Shown here: in pieces, positions 43,673 through 52,202 of the stretch | How the letters are laid out: each line of letters opens with the position of its first letter | Numbering within the stretch: the first letter of the stretch is position 1 | From: Yinghuangia sp035454725 | Lineage (GTDB): Bacteria > Actinomycetota > Actinomycetes > Streptomycetales > Streptomycetaceae | Reading direction: 5' to 3' | NCBI RefSeq assembly: GCF_051388935.1 | Contig: NZ_JBPKBI010000020.1 | Span: forward strand, 49,118-113,117 | DNA length: 64,000 bases | Translations under genes and position numbers: made by a program | Notes under the pieces: generated by a model | The model's input: the letters and a program-made list of their open reading frames with translations, nothing else | Told to the model about the DNA's origin: nothing | Database searches by the model: none

Positions 43673-44836
43673 ATGCACCGAACACCGCTGCTCACCGCCG
43701 TTCTCGGAGGCCTCGCCCTCGTACTCTGCGCGGGACCGTTCGCCGCTCCGGCATACGCAGCCGCGGGGCACAGCGCCCCGGAACACCGCCTCGGCGATGA
43801 CCGGGCGCTCCTCGACGTCCTCGAAACCGCCGTGCGGCAGGGCTCGCCCGGCGCTCTCGCCCAATCGCGCACCGGCGACCGCGCCCGGAACCCGGCTGCC
43901 GGGGTCGCCGACATCCGGACCGGGGAACGGCCCGCGGCACAGATGCGGTTCCGCATCGGCAGCGCCACCAAGACATTCGTGGCGACCGCGGTCCTCCAAC
44001 TCGTCGCCGACCGCCGCCTGCGGCTCGACGACACCGTCGCGGACGTCCTTCCCGGCGTCGTCGGCCGCAACGGCAACGACGGCTCGGCCATCACAATCCG
44101 CATGCTTCTCAACGACACCAGCGGCCTGTTCGAGTACACGCAAGACGCCGGAATCCAACAGATCACACAACAGGAGCCGGCGCACTGCTTCACGCCGAGC
44201 GAACTCGTCGACGCCGCGATCGACCATCAACCGAATTTCGCCCCCGGCACCTCCTGGGCCTACTCCAACACCAACTACTCGCTGCTCGCGATGGTCGTCG
44301 AGGAGGTCACCGGTCAGTCCTACGGCGACCTGATCACCCGCCGGATCCTCCGACCCCTCGGCCTGGCGAACACGTCCTTCCCCGGTTGTTCACCCGTTCT
44401 CCCCGCGCCTCGCCTGCACGGCTACACCGAGTCGGAAGCCGGCGGCACCCAGATCCAAGAGGCGACTGATTACAACCCCTCTTTCGCCGCGGGCAACGGC
44501 GACATGATCTCCACGGTCGGCGACCTCAACAGCTTCGACTCCGCCCTGCTCGGCGGCCGGCTCCTGCCCGCCCCGTTGCTGCGCATGATGCTGACCCCGA
44601 CCCCGGGCTCCTTTCCGGGCACCGACGTGTTCAGCTACGGCCTCGGTGTGGTGCTCGCGGAAACACCCTGCGGGGTCACCGTGTACGGCAACGCGGGGGC
44701 GGTCCAAGGATACGAGACGTGGATGAGCAGCACCCGCGACGGTCGGCACACCATGTCTTTCGTGCTCAACAACGACTGGCTCGACCCGACCGAAACCATC
44801 GTCCAGGCGATCACCGCGGAGTTCTGCCCCCAGTGA
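43673..44836 (+). CDS. Secreted serine hydrolase (class C beta-lactamase / D-Ala-D-Ala carboxypeptidase family)
   Basis: 387 residues with a signal peptide (LLTAVLGGLALVLCAGPFAA) ending at AYA-A. The nucleophile motif is SATK (residue ~98), the second motif YSNTNY (~196) and the third region YGNAGAVQGY (~337), where family members usually have H-x-G, so the third motif is variant. MLLNDTSGL also differs from the usual LLNHTSG. It is probably a peptidase or esterase rather than a true beta-lactamase. It lies 200 bases after the Ere-like gene on the same strand. Confidence 0.85.
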   Translation: MHRTPLLTAVLGGLALVLCAGPFAAPAYAAAGHSAPEHRLGDDRALLDVLETAVRQGSPGALAQSRTGDRARNPAAGVADIRTGERPAAQMRFRIGSATKTFVATAVLQLVADRRLRLDDTVADVLPGVVGRNGNDGSAITIRMLLNDTSGLFEYTQDAGIQQITQQEPAHCFTPSELVDAAIDHQPNFAPGTSWAYSNTNYSLLAMVVEEVTGQSYGDLITRRILRPLGLANTSFPGCSPVLPAPRLHGYTESEAGGTQIQEATDYNPSFAAGNGDMISTVGDLNSFDSALLGGRLLPAPLLRMMLTPTPGSFPGTDVFSYGLGVVLAETPCGVTVYGNAGAVQGYETWMSSTRDGRHTMSFVLNNDWLDPTETIVQAITAEFCPQ

Positions 44837-45416
44837 CCGCCACGGGGCAAAATGGTCACCGCGCCCGCCTCGCCCCCATCGGACGCGGCGTGATCCACGC
44901 GCGCGGGGCAGGACTCCCGCGGCTGAGCGGTCAGCCCCCGGGCTGACACCCTGGTCCCAGGGGTTTCTTCAAACCGACGACCGACCGCGACGTCGGCGCC
45001 ATCAGAGGGTCGCAGCTGCCGTTGTCTCACGGGCTGACCCGTCGGCGGCGTATGCGCGTTGAAGTCCCACACCGAGGGACTCGGCTTGGAGAAGCGGCTC
45101 GACTTCCCGGGCCCGATGGACTCTTCCTCGCCGTCGGAGTCCCGAACAGCGCCGTGCAGATCCTCCTGTGGTCGTATGCGGCGGTCGCGGGGCTGCCGGG
45201 CGAGGCGGGCGTGCCCGGGCCGCTGATCCTTGAATCCGACGTTCTGTGCAGGAGTCGGGCGGGACGGAGGAGCAACGCGTACACGGTCCGTCGGCCGCGG
45301 CGTGTGCGAGTCCTGAGCGAGCCGGGATGTTCAGCGCGACAGGCGGGTTGCCACAACCCGTGAACTCCGGACCCGCGCGGGACGCTGAGGCTAGTCACTG
45401 GCTACCATCGATCCTC
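44837..45416. other. Intergenic region without a supported gene
   Basis: A palindrome GTCAGCCC-CC-GGGCTGAC at 44930-44947 may terminate the upstream transcript. A frame at 45022-45363 has poor composition for coding and is not accepted. The last ~40 bases should contain the promoter of the GvpU-like gene. Confidence 0.4.
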
Positions 45417-45788
45417 GTGTCGAACTCTGACGAACTGCTCATCAAGATCGCCGGGCTGGTGGAGTCCGAGCGGAGCAACCAGATGTCTCTCACCGTCGTC
45501 ACCTCCGGGGCTGTGATCACCGGACGGCTGGCGCCTGAAGCCGTGTGGCGCGAACGCGTGTCGCAAGTCCTCGCGGACTCCGAACACCTCAGTGCGTTCT
45601 CCGGCACCTTCGTCGCCGATCAGGAACCGCCCCCGCGCGGAAGGCGTACCCCAACACACCTGCACTTCCACGTCGCCCGCATCCTCCAAGGCACCGTCGG
45701 GATCCCCGAGACCGGCGGGATGTACCGCGTTGCGATCAAGGACGTGACGGCGTGGACGGTCGGCGACTTCAGCTACTCCGACCACTGA
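45417..45788 (+). CDS. GvpU-like protein (gas-vesicle accessory family)
   Basis: 123 residues from GTG 45417. Features of the GvpU family are seen: SLTVVTSGAVITGRLAPEAV near the N-terminus, then a VLADSEHLSAF helix and a strand-rich C-terminus (HLHFHVARILQGTVGIPETG; YRVAIKDVTAWTVGDFSY). GvpU of Bacillus megaterium affects gas-vesicle clustering. No gvp gene is in the window, so this is an orphan copy and may have another role. No clear ribosome site is seen, so a leaderless message is possible. Confidence 0.6.
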   Translation: MSNSDELLIKIAGLVESERSNQMSLTVVTSGAVITGRLAPEAVWRERVSQVLADSEHLSAFSGTFVADQEPPPRGRRTPTHLHFHVARILQGTVGIPETGGMYRVAIKDVTAWTVGDFSYSDH

Positions 45789-45919
45789 CCGCTGACAAGG
45801 CCGACTACGCACCGAAACGAACTCGCAGGGGGCTGCGGGAACTTTCACGACCTCCACCAGGCACAAATCATCAGCCGCGGCCCGACCGGAGGTCCGCGGG
45901 CGACGGGCCCGGAATCGCG

Positions 45920-48900
45920 CTACGAATCCTTGCGCAAACGCGCCAGGCCCTCCTCGCTCCGGGCCAGCCAGACCCGCGCGCCCACGGCCCGGTTCGCCTC
46001 GATGGCGTGGCGGAACTCGGTTGCCGCAGCCTCCGGTTGGCCACAGGCCGCCGCACCCACGCCGAGAAAGTGGCGCACCGAGCCGTAGCAGCCGATGGTC
46101 CCGAACATCGCGATCGTGTCCGCGTGCGGCCGGATCCGGGCCAGGGCGCGGCGGAGGTCGTCGACGTGGCCCAGGGCCGCGAGGACCTCGACGCGGAGGC
46201 AGTCCGCGGCCAGGGACTGCCAGCTCCCCAAGTGCCCTTCGGGCGGGGCGGGGGGCAGCAGTTCGGCGGCCAGGTCGAGCCGCCCCGCGGCCATGGCGGC
46301 GCGGGCGACCACGGCGTGGAAGACGGGGTAGGTCGAGCCGTCGACCAACTCGACCAGCCTGGGGATGGTTTCGTCGAGCCGCCCCGTCAGCGTGGCGGCC
46401 TCGGCCAAGGCCGTCCCCTCGCACTCGGCGTGACCGACCAGGGTGGTCGCGCGGTGCCGACGGACGGCGGCGGGCAGGCGGGCCAGCACCTCGTCGCCGC
46501 GGCCGTCCATGAGCAATCGCGCGATGTGCCACCAGGTGAGCTGGATCGCGGTGCTGCTGCGGCGCAGCCGGGCGGCGATGGCGTCGCACGCCGCCGTCTG
46601 CTCGTCGGCGTCGGTGACGCGTCCGAGCTCGACGAGCACGACCGCCCGGAAAAAGCGCGCGGCCAGTTCGATGTCGGCGTGCCCCTCCGCCTCGACCAGC
46701 GCGGTGAGTTCCTCGGCGGTGGCGAGCCGGTCGCCGGCGGTCCCGGGCCGCCATGTCGCCAGGTAGCGGCAGCCGAGCGTGTACGCGAGGGTCAGCGGGT
46801 CGCCGAGACGCCGCGCTGCCGCGACAGCCTCCGCGGACAGGTCATCGGCCCGCAGCGCGTCCCACGTGTAGACCAGCTCGACCGCGAGGTTCGCCGTCGC
46901 GCGGCAGCGCAGCGGCCCGTCCGGCAGAGCAGTCCGCGACTGCTCCAACACCGCGATGACCTCGCGGTCGACGTCCGCATACTCGCGCCAGTTCCACAAC
47001 TCCGGGCCACCACACGCGACGGCCGCGGCCGCCAGCAGTTCCGCGTCGTCCAACCCCCGGGCCAGTCCGATCGCCTCGCTGAGGGCCTGCCGGGCACCCG
47101 CCAGGTCACCGACGCGGCGGCGGGCCGCGCCCAGGCCGTGCATGATGTCGAAGCGGACGCGCGGGTTGATGCCGCGGCGTCCGGCGACCAGGTCCGCGGT
47201 GCGCTGCCATCGGGCGCAGGCGTCGTCGTACGCGTACTGGAGCTCGGCCTGCCGCGCCGCCGCGATGCCGTGGCGTGCCGCGGCATCGGCGAGCGTGGAA
47301 CGTATCGCCGCGCCGAACGCCAGGTGGTACGCGACGCTGTCGAGCAACTCGGGCCGCTCCGGCAGCCATTGCTCCAGCGCCGACCCGATGTCGCCGTGCA
47401 GCCGACCGCGACGGCCCGCGCCCAGGTCGTCGTAAAGGGTCTCGCGGACGAGCGCGTGCGTGAACCGGTAGCCACCGGGCCCGGTTTCGTCCAAGAGGCC
47501 GTGCGCGACGGCCAGATCGCAGGAGTCGGCAACGTCGTCGACCGGGCTGCCGGAGACTTCGGCAAGGAGGTCCGCGTCGACGTCGCGGCCCGCGACCGAC
47601 GCGACCCGCAAGATGGTTCGGGCGGTCTCGTCGAGAAGCCCGACCCGGCGGCGAACGACATCGCGTATACCGTCCGGGATTTCCGGAGAGGTCAGGTCGA
47701 AGTCGGAGTCGCGGGCGAGGAGTCGGGCCAGTTCCCGGGCGTAGAACGGGTTGCCGTCGGCCCGCGCGTGGATCAGGTCGGCCGTCGGCCCGTCGATGTC
47801 GGCCCCGACCGACCGGCGCAGAAGTTCACGGATCTCGTCGGGCGCCAGGCCGGTCAGCCGCAGCCGGAGGGGGTGGAGGCGAGCGAGCGTGGCCAGGCAC
47901 GCGTCGAGCGCGGAATCCGCACGCGGGTGGCTGTCCCGCATCGAGACGGCGATCAGCACCGGATGCTCGGCCAGCGTCTCGGCGGCGTAGCCGAGCAGAT
48001 GGAGGGAGGACGGATCGGCCCAGTGCACGTCGTCGAGCACCACCACGACACCTCCGCGCGCCGCCGCGTACCCGGCGAGGCGGTGCGCCACGGCCTCGTA
48101 CACCCGAAGAGGTGCGCTGGGCAGGCCGATACCGGTGGTGTCCGGGCGCCCCGCGAACGGCACCGCCGACTCGTCACCGAGCCAGGGGAAGACCGCGGCC
48201 CCGGCGTCGACCGCTCCGGGCGCGGCGTCCGGCGGCGCCAACTCGCGCTCGACGTCCCGGAGTACGGCCTGCCAGGCCCAGAACGCGGGTGCCGCGTCGG
48301 TCTCGTGGCACCGGCCCCACAGCGCAGGGACACCGAGCAGCTCGGCGCGGCGCCGGAGTTCGGTCAGCAGCCGGGTCTTGCCGATGCCGGGCTCACCGCT
48401 GACCAGCACGAGCGCCCCGCGCCCGGCGCGGATGTCGGCGAGGGCGCTGTCGAAGGCGTCGAGTTGGGCGCGACGCCCGACGAGCGGGGTTTCGTCGGCC
48501 GAAGGGGCGGACATCGGCGGCGCGGGCGGCGGGGGTTGCGGCAGGGACAGAGTCGAGGCGGTGCCCGGCTCGCCGGATTCGTCCCGGACCTCGGGAGCGG
48601 GGCCCGTGCCTCGCCCGGCCGGCCCCACCTGCATGGGAACCACTGCCGCGTCGCCGACGGCGTCCCCGTGTCCCGGACCGGAAAGTCCGCCGACATTGCC
48701 CGCCCGGATCACTCCGGCATCCAGACGCGGTGCCTGGCCCAGGATGTCCCGCTCCAACACCCGCAGCGCCGGACACGGCTCGACCCCCAGTTCCTCGGCC
48801 AGCCGCCGTCGGTTCCGCGCCAGCACCGCCAGCGCGTCCGCCTGCCGCCCGCTGCGGTACAGGGCCAGCGCCCACAGCTCCGCCAGGCGCTCCCGAAACG

Positions 48901-49513
48901 GGTGCTCCCGGGCGAGCAGCTCCGCATCCGGCACCGCCTCCGCGTGGCGGCCGAGGGACAACAGCACGTCGAGACGCGTCTCGGACGCGAGCAGCCGCAT
49001 TTCCTCCAGCCGCGCGGCTTCCTCGCGCGGGCCCGGCAGATCGCCGACGTCGGCGTACGCCGCGCCCCGCCACAACGCGAGCCCCGCGTCGAGCCGGGCG
49101 AGCGCCCGCGCCGGGTTCCCGGCCGCGACGGCGTCCTGGGCCTCGTCGACCGCCTCCGCGAACCGGTCCGCGTCACAGGCCCCGCGAGCGAGACGCAACT
49201 GGTAGCCGCCGGGCGTGGTCGCGATCACCGACGACGCGGTCCGCGGCCGCCGCCCCGGCTCGAACGCCGAGCGCAGCCGCGACACGGACACGTGCAACGC
49301 GGCCGCCGCGGTCGCCGGAGGAGCACCCGACCACAGGGCGTCGACGAGCCGGTCCGCGGCGAGCGGTGACAGCCGCGAGGCCGCCAGCGCCGCGAGGAGC
49401 ATGCGCTCGCGCCGCCCGGACAGCGCGATCTCGCGGCCGCCCACCGTAGCCGCGAGCGGACCGAGCACGGCGAGGCACACACCCGGCCGCGCGGTCGCGT
49501 CTTCGTGGGACAC
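45920..49513 (-). CDS. SARP/AfsR-type transcriptional regulator (1197 aa)
   Basis: From GTG 49513 with GGTGGGGAAA upstream. Residues ~15-100 form an OmpR-type winged helix (SRLSPLAADRLVDALWSG, ALHVSVSRLRSAFEPG); ~105-250 is the bacterial transcriptional activation (BTAD) domain (ALWRGAAYADVGDLPGPREE). After a Pro-rich linker comes an AAA-type ATPase with Walker A SGEPGIGKTRLL (~374) and Walker B GGVVVVLDDVHWADPSS, and a helical C-terminal half of TPR/MalT-like type. Such large SARPs switch on antibiotic gene clusters. It is divergent from the MBL gene and sits at the edge of the polyketide genes, so it is the best candidate for pathway activator. Confidence 0.92.
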   Translation of the reverse strand: MSHEDATARPGVCLAVLGPLAATVGGREIALSGRRERMLLAALAASRLSPLAADRLVDALWSGAPPATAAAALHVSVSRLRSAFEPGRRPRTASSVIATTPGGYQLRLARGACDADRFAEAVDEAQDAVAAGNPARALARLDAGLALWRGAAYADVGDLPGPREEAARLEEMRLLASETRLDVLLSLGRHAEAVPDAELLAREHPFRERLAELWALALYRSGRQADALAVLARNRRRLAEELGVEPCPALRVLERDILGQAPRLDAGVIRAGNVGGLSGPGHGDAVGDAAVVPMQVGPAGRGTGPAPEVRDESGEPGTASTLSLPQPPPPAPPMSAPSADETPLVGRRAQLDAFDSALADIRAGRGALVLVSGEPGIGKTRLLTELRRRAELLGVPALWGRCHETDAAPAFWAWQAVLRDVERELAPPDAAPGAVDAGAAVFPWLGDESAVPFAGRPDTTGIGLPSAPLRVYEAVAHRLAGYAAARGGVVVVLDDVHWADPSSLHLLGYAAETLAEHPVLIAVSMRDSHPRADSALDACLATLARLHPLRLRLTGLAPDEIRELLRRSVGADIDGPTADLIHARADGNPFYARELARLLARDSDFDLTSPEIPDGIRDVVRRRVGLLDETARTILRVASVAGRDVDADLLAEVSGSPVDDVADSCDLAVAHGLLDETGPGGYRFTHALVRETLYDDLGAGRRGRLHGDIGSALEQWLPERPELLDSVAYHLAFGAAIRSTLADAAARHGIAAARQAELQYAYDDACARWQRTADLVAGRRGINPRVRFDIMHGLGAARRRVGDLAGARQALSEAIGLARGLDDAELLAAAAVACGGPELWNWREYADVDREVIAVLEQSRTALPDGPLRCRATANLAVELVYTWDALRADDLSAEAVAAARRLGDPLTLAYTLGCRYLATWRPGTAGDRLATAEELTALVEAEGHADIELAARFFRAVVLVELGRVTDADEQTAACDAIAARLRRSSTAIQLTWWHIARLLMDGRGDEVLARLPAAVRRHRATTLVGHAECEGTALAEAATLTGRLDETIPRLVELVDGSTYPVFHAVVARAAMAAGRLDLAAELLPPAPPEGHLGSWQSLAADCLRVEVLAALGHVDDLRRALARIRPHADTIAMFGTIGCYGSVRHFLGVGAAACGQPEAAATEFRHAIEANRAVGARVWLARSEEGLARLRKDS

Positions 49514-49871
49514 CGTTTCCCCACCTTCTCGTTCGCTTCGCCCACACCCACCCCCGGGACGATCCCTCTATGATCGCCCCCCGCAACCTCCCCGGAAGCC
49601 TCGGGGCTGGCCCGGGGCACGAAGGGCAGCCGCCCGACCTTGGCCGCCCGCCCCGCGTTGCGCGAGCGCCCCGTCACCGGACGCGCGAAGTCCGTAAGTG
49701 GATCGCAAGCCGGTGGCAAGGCCTGCGGCGCCGACGAAAGACCGGGCTGCAAGACCGCGGCAGGTCCCCGGTAAGGCCGCCCCGCGAATCTCTTTTCCAC
49801 CGGCGGAGAAGGGCGGAATCCCCCGAAGCCGCCGGGACACCGAACCGCCCAGGACCCGCCGAGGAGCCTCG
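49514..49871. promoter_or_regulatory. Divergent promoter region of SARP and MBL genes
   Basis: 358 bases between divergent start codons. No convincing coding frame and no clear SARP-type heptamer repeats were found by eye. A GAGGAG ribosome site at 49861-49866 serves the MBL gene. Confidence 0.4.
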
Positions 49872-50699
49872 ATGGACAGCACAGCACCCCGCTGCCGGCC
49901 GTACCGCATCGCCGCCGAGACCTGGCTCGTGCCGCGCCTCGTCGCGGCCGGCGAGGCCGGTTTCGTACCCGTGAACTCGATGGTGATCACCGGTGAGCAG
50001 CCGGTCCTCGTCGACACCGGCGCACCGATGCACGCCCATCAGTGGCGCGAGGACGTCTTCGGCATCGTGGCGCCGGAGGACGTGCGGTGGATCTTCCTCT
50101 CCCACGAGGACATGGATCACATGGGCAACCTCGCGACCGCGCTGGAACTGTGCCCCAACGCCACCCTGGTGACCGATTTCGGCGCGTGGCAGCGCATGTC
50201 GGTGCACACTCCCGTCCCGCCCCACCGCATGCGCTGGCTCAACCCCGGTGAGCGCCTCGACGCGGGTGACCGCAGCCTTCTGGCCGTCCTGCCGCCGCAG
50301 TTCGACGCGCCGACGACCCGCGGGTTCGTGGACACCGCGACCGGGGCGATGTGGGCCGCCGACGCGTTCGGCGCCCCGACTCCCGGCGAGATCCACGAGC
50401 ACGGCGACCTGCCGCCCGGGCTGTGGGACGAGGCGTTCACGCCGTTCAACAGCATGAGCAACCCGTGGCACGGGTGGCTCGACGCCGACCGCTACGGGCA
50501 CCACCTCGGCGAACTGGCCGCGTTGCCGGTCAAGGTCGTGGCCTCGTGCCACGGCCCGGTGCTGCGCGACGGCGCGATCGCCGACGCGTACGCCAAGGCC
50601 CACGCGATGGCGGGGGCGCCCGTCGTGCCCGCGCCCGGTCAGCCCGTCCTTGAGCAGATCCTCGCCGCTGCGGGGCTGCACGACGAGGTGCCCGCCTGA
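49872..50699 (+). CDS. MBL-fold metallo-hydrolase
   Basis: 275 residues from ATG 49872 behind GAGGAG. The metal-binding motif is FLSHEDMDHMGN (H-x-E/D-x-D-H), followed by further ligands (DTATGAMWAADAFG, with Asp, and CHGPVL with His), as in the flavodiiron/ODP subgroup of metallo-beta-lactamase folds. No flavodoxin or rubredoxin domain is fused. Role unknown: it could be a hydrolase or an oxygen/NO-linked enzyme. It lies first in the plus-strand run that leads to the thioesterase and carboxylase genes, 720 bases ahead of them. Confidence 0.82.
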   Translation: MDSTAPRCRPYRIAAETWLVPRLVAAGEAGFVPVNSMVITGEQPVLVDTGAPMHAHQWREDVFGIVAPEDVRWIFLSHEDMDHMGNLATALELCPNATLVTDFGAWQRMSVHTPVPPHRMRWLNPGERLDAGDRSLLAVLPPQFDAPTTRGFVDTATGAMWAADAFGAPTPGEIHEHGDLPPGLWDEAFTPFNSMSNPWHGWLDADRYGHHLGELAALPVKVVASCHGPVLRDGAIADAYAKAHAMAGAPVVPAPGQPVLEQILAAAGLHDEVPA

Positions 50700-50732
50700 G
50701 CGCGGCATCCGGAAGGTGCGGCGCGGCCTGAT

Positions 50733-50986
50733 CCGCACGCCGCCCGGACCCACGAACCACCGTGCGGGTTGGGGGGACTCGTCCCCGCACGGTCGGCCGG
50801 CACCTGGGGAGGGCTGACGGCCGAGGCAGGTCCGGGGCGCGGGGCCCGTTGCCCCGCGNCCGCACGCCGCCCGGACCCACGAACCACCGTGCGGGTTGGG
50901 GGGACTCGTCCCCGCACGGTCGGCCGGCACCTGGGGAGGGCTGACGGCCGAGGCAGGTCCGGCACGCGGGGCCCGTTGCCCCGCGT
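50733..50986. repeat. 127-base direct repeat, two copies, with an N at the junction
   Basis: The segment beginning CCGCACGCCGCCCGGACCC at 50733 recurs from 50860, almost identical up to about 50965. A single N at 50859 marks the junction. Each copy contains a stem CCGTGCGG/CCGCACGG. The N suggests two contig ends were joined without merging the overlap, so the duplication may be artificial. Confidence 0.8.
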
Positions 50987-50991
50987 GCCGG
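50959..50991. terminator. Perfect 13-base-pair hairpin
   Basis: CCGGCACGCGGGG pairs exactly with CCCCGCGTGCCGG across a 7-base loop. It is about 260 bases after the MBL stop and would end that transcript. The first repeat copy holds a shorter form of the same stem. Confidence 0.65.
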
Positions 50992-50999
50992 ACCGACGC

Positions 51000-51422
51000 C
51001 CGAGCAGAGGCGCCGTGCCGACAACCGGCGGCGTCGACGCCGCGGTGACCACGCATGAGGAGCGTGACCGGAATTTCCCGCGAGACGTCGGAGCCGACGC
51101 GTGTCGGTGGCGCGGGCAGGCCGTCGAGGAGGGCGAGGACAGCGGTGGGTCTTCTCATCCGGTCGACAGCGGGCCACGGCCGCCGACCACGCGCTGTACG
51201 ACGGTGAGGCGGCGGCCAAACCTCCCGCACCGGTCGTGGCTCGGCAGCCTGAGGCACCCGCACCGGGAGGTGCCCGATACGCGGTGGCAACACTCAAACG
51301 CTGGGGGCGATTTAGGGGTTGCGGCGGGGCAATCGCGCTGAGAGTTTCGTGACATCTCCCCGGGGATCGCGTCATGCCGACACCCGGCCCTCTTCCGGAA
51401 CCATCGTGGAAGCAGAGGACTC
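51000..51422. other. Intergenic region before the thioesterase gene
   Basis: No gene is supported. Expected to hold the promoter of the thioesterase-carboxylase pair. Confidence 0.4.
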
Positions 51423-52202
51423 ATGGACAACGTCACGGCGGATGCCGATTGGATTCGGCGATATCACCCCCTACCCGACGCCCCCGCCCGCCTCGTGTGT
51501 TTTCCGCACGCCGGTGGTTCGGCAACCTACTTCCACGGCGTTTCGGCTGCTCTTTCGCCGGACATCGAGGTGCTCGCGGTGCAGTATCCGGGGCGCCAGG
51601 ACCGGCGGGCCGAGCCGCCGGCCACGAGCATCGCCGAACTGGCCGCGCGGGTCCACGAATCCCTGCGGCCGTGGACCGCGTCGGGTTCGTTCGCCTTCTT
51701 CGGCCACAGCATGGGCGCGGTGGTGGCGTTCGAGACCGCGCTCCTGGCGGCCGACGGCACCGCGCCGGACGTGCTGTTCGTCTCCGGCCGCCGGGCCCCC
51801 TCCCGGCACCGGGAGGAGAACGTACGGTGGCGCGACGACGCCGGGATCATCACCGAAGTACGCGAACTCGGCGGCACCGAAACGGAGTTGCTGCAAGACG
51901 AGGAGCTGCGCCGGATGATCTTGCCCGCGCTGCGCGCCGACTACCACGCCGTCGAGACCTACCAGGTGCGTCCCGGGGCCCGGATCGCCAGTCCGATCGT
52001 GGCCCTGGTCGGCGACGACGACTCGCGCACCACGCTCGACGAGGCGCAAGCGTGGGCCTCCCACACGACCGGCTCATTCGATCTGGAGGTCTTCCCCGGC
52101 GGGCACTTCTACCTGAACGCGCAAGCCGCCGCGGTCCTGACCGTGCTGCGCGCCCGGCTGCTCCCGGAGCACGCCGTCCGCCCGCCGAGGGGCGCGGCAT
52201 GA
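51423..52202 (+). CDS. Type II thioesterase
   Basis: 259 residues of the alpha/beta-hydrolase type II thioesterases that serve PKS and NRPS systems. It starts at the ATG at 51423; the upstream bases AGCAGAGGACTC provide GAGGA. Seen motifs are VCFPHAGGSATYFHGV, the nucleophile elbow FFGHSMGAVVAFE, Asp in GDDDSRT and His in PGGHFYL. These enzymes clear stalled acyl groups from carrier proteins. The stop overlaps the start of the carboxylase gene (ATGA), so the two are coupled, linking editing and extender-unit supply. Confidence 0.92.
   Translation: MDNVTADADWIRRYHPLPDAPARLVCFPHAGGSATYFHGVSAALSPDIEVLAVQYPGRQDRRAEPPATSIAELAARVHESLRPWTASGSFAFFGHSMGAVVAFETALLAADGTAPDVLFVSGRRAPSRHREENVRWRDDAGIITEVRELGGTETELLQDEELRRMILPALRADYHAVETYQVRPGARIASPIVALVGDDDSRTTLDEAQAWASHTTGSFDLEVFPGGHFYLNAQAAAVLTVLRARLLPEHAVRPPRGAA

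Noticed and set aside
45022..45363. 113-codon plus-strand frame before the GvpU-like gene
   Set aside because: Amino acid composition is typical of a random GC-rich frame and no ribosome site is present.
45545..49369. 1274-codon plus-strand frame opposite the SARP gene
   Set aside because: Antisense shadow of a clearly identified regulator; no motif.
50733..50991. Possible CRISPR-like or REP repeat array
   Set aside because: Only two long copies without spacers; better explained by an assembly join or simple duplication.
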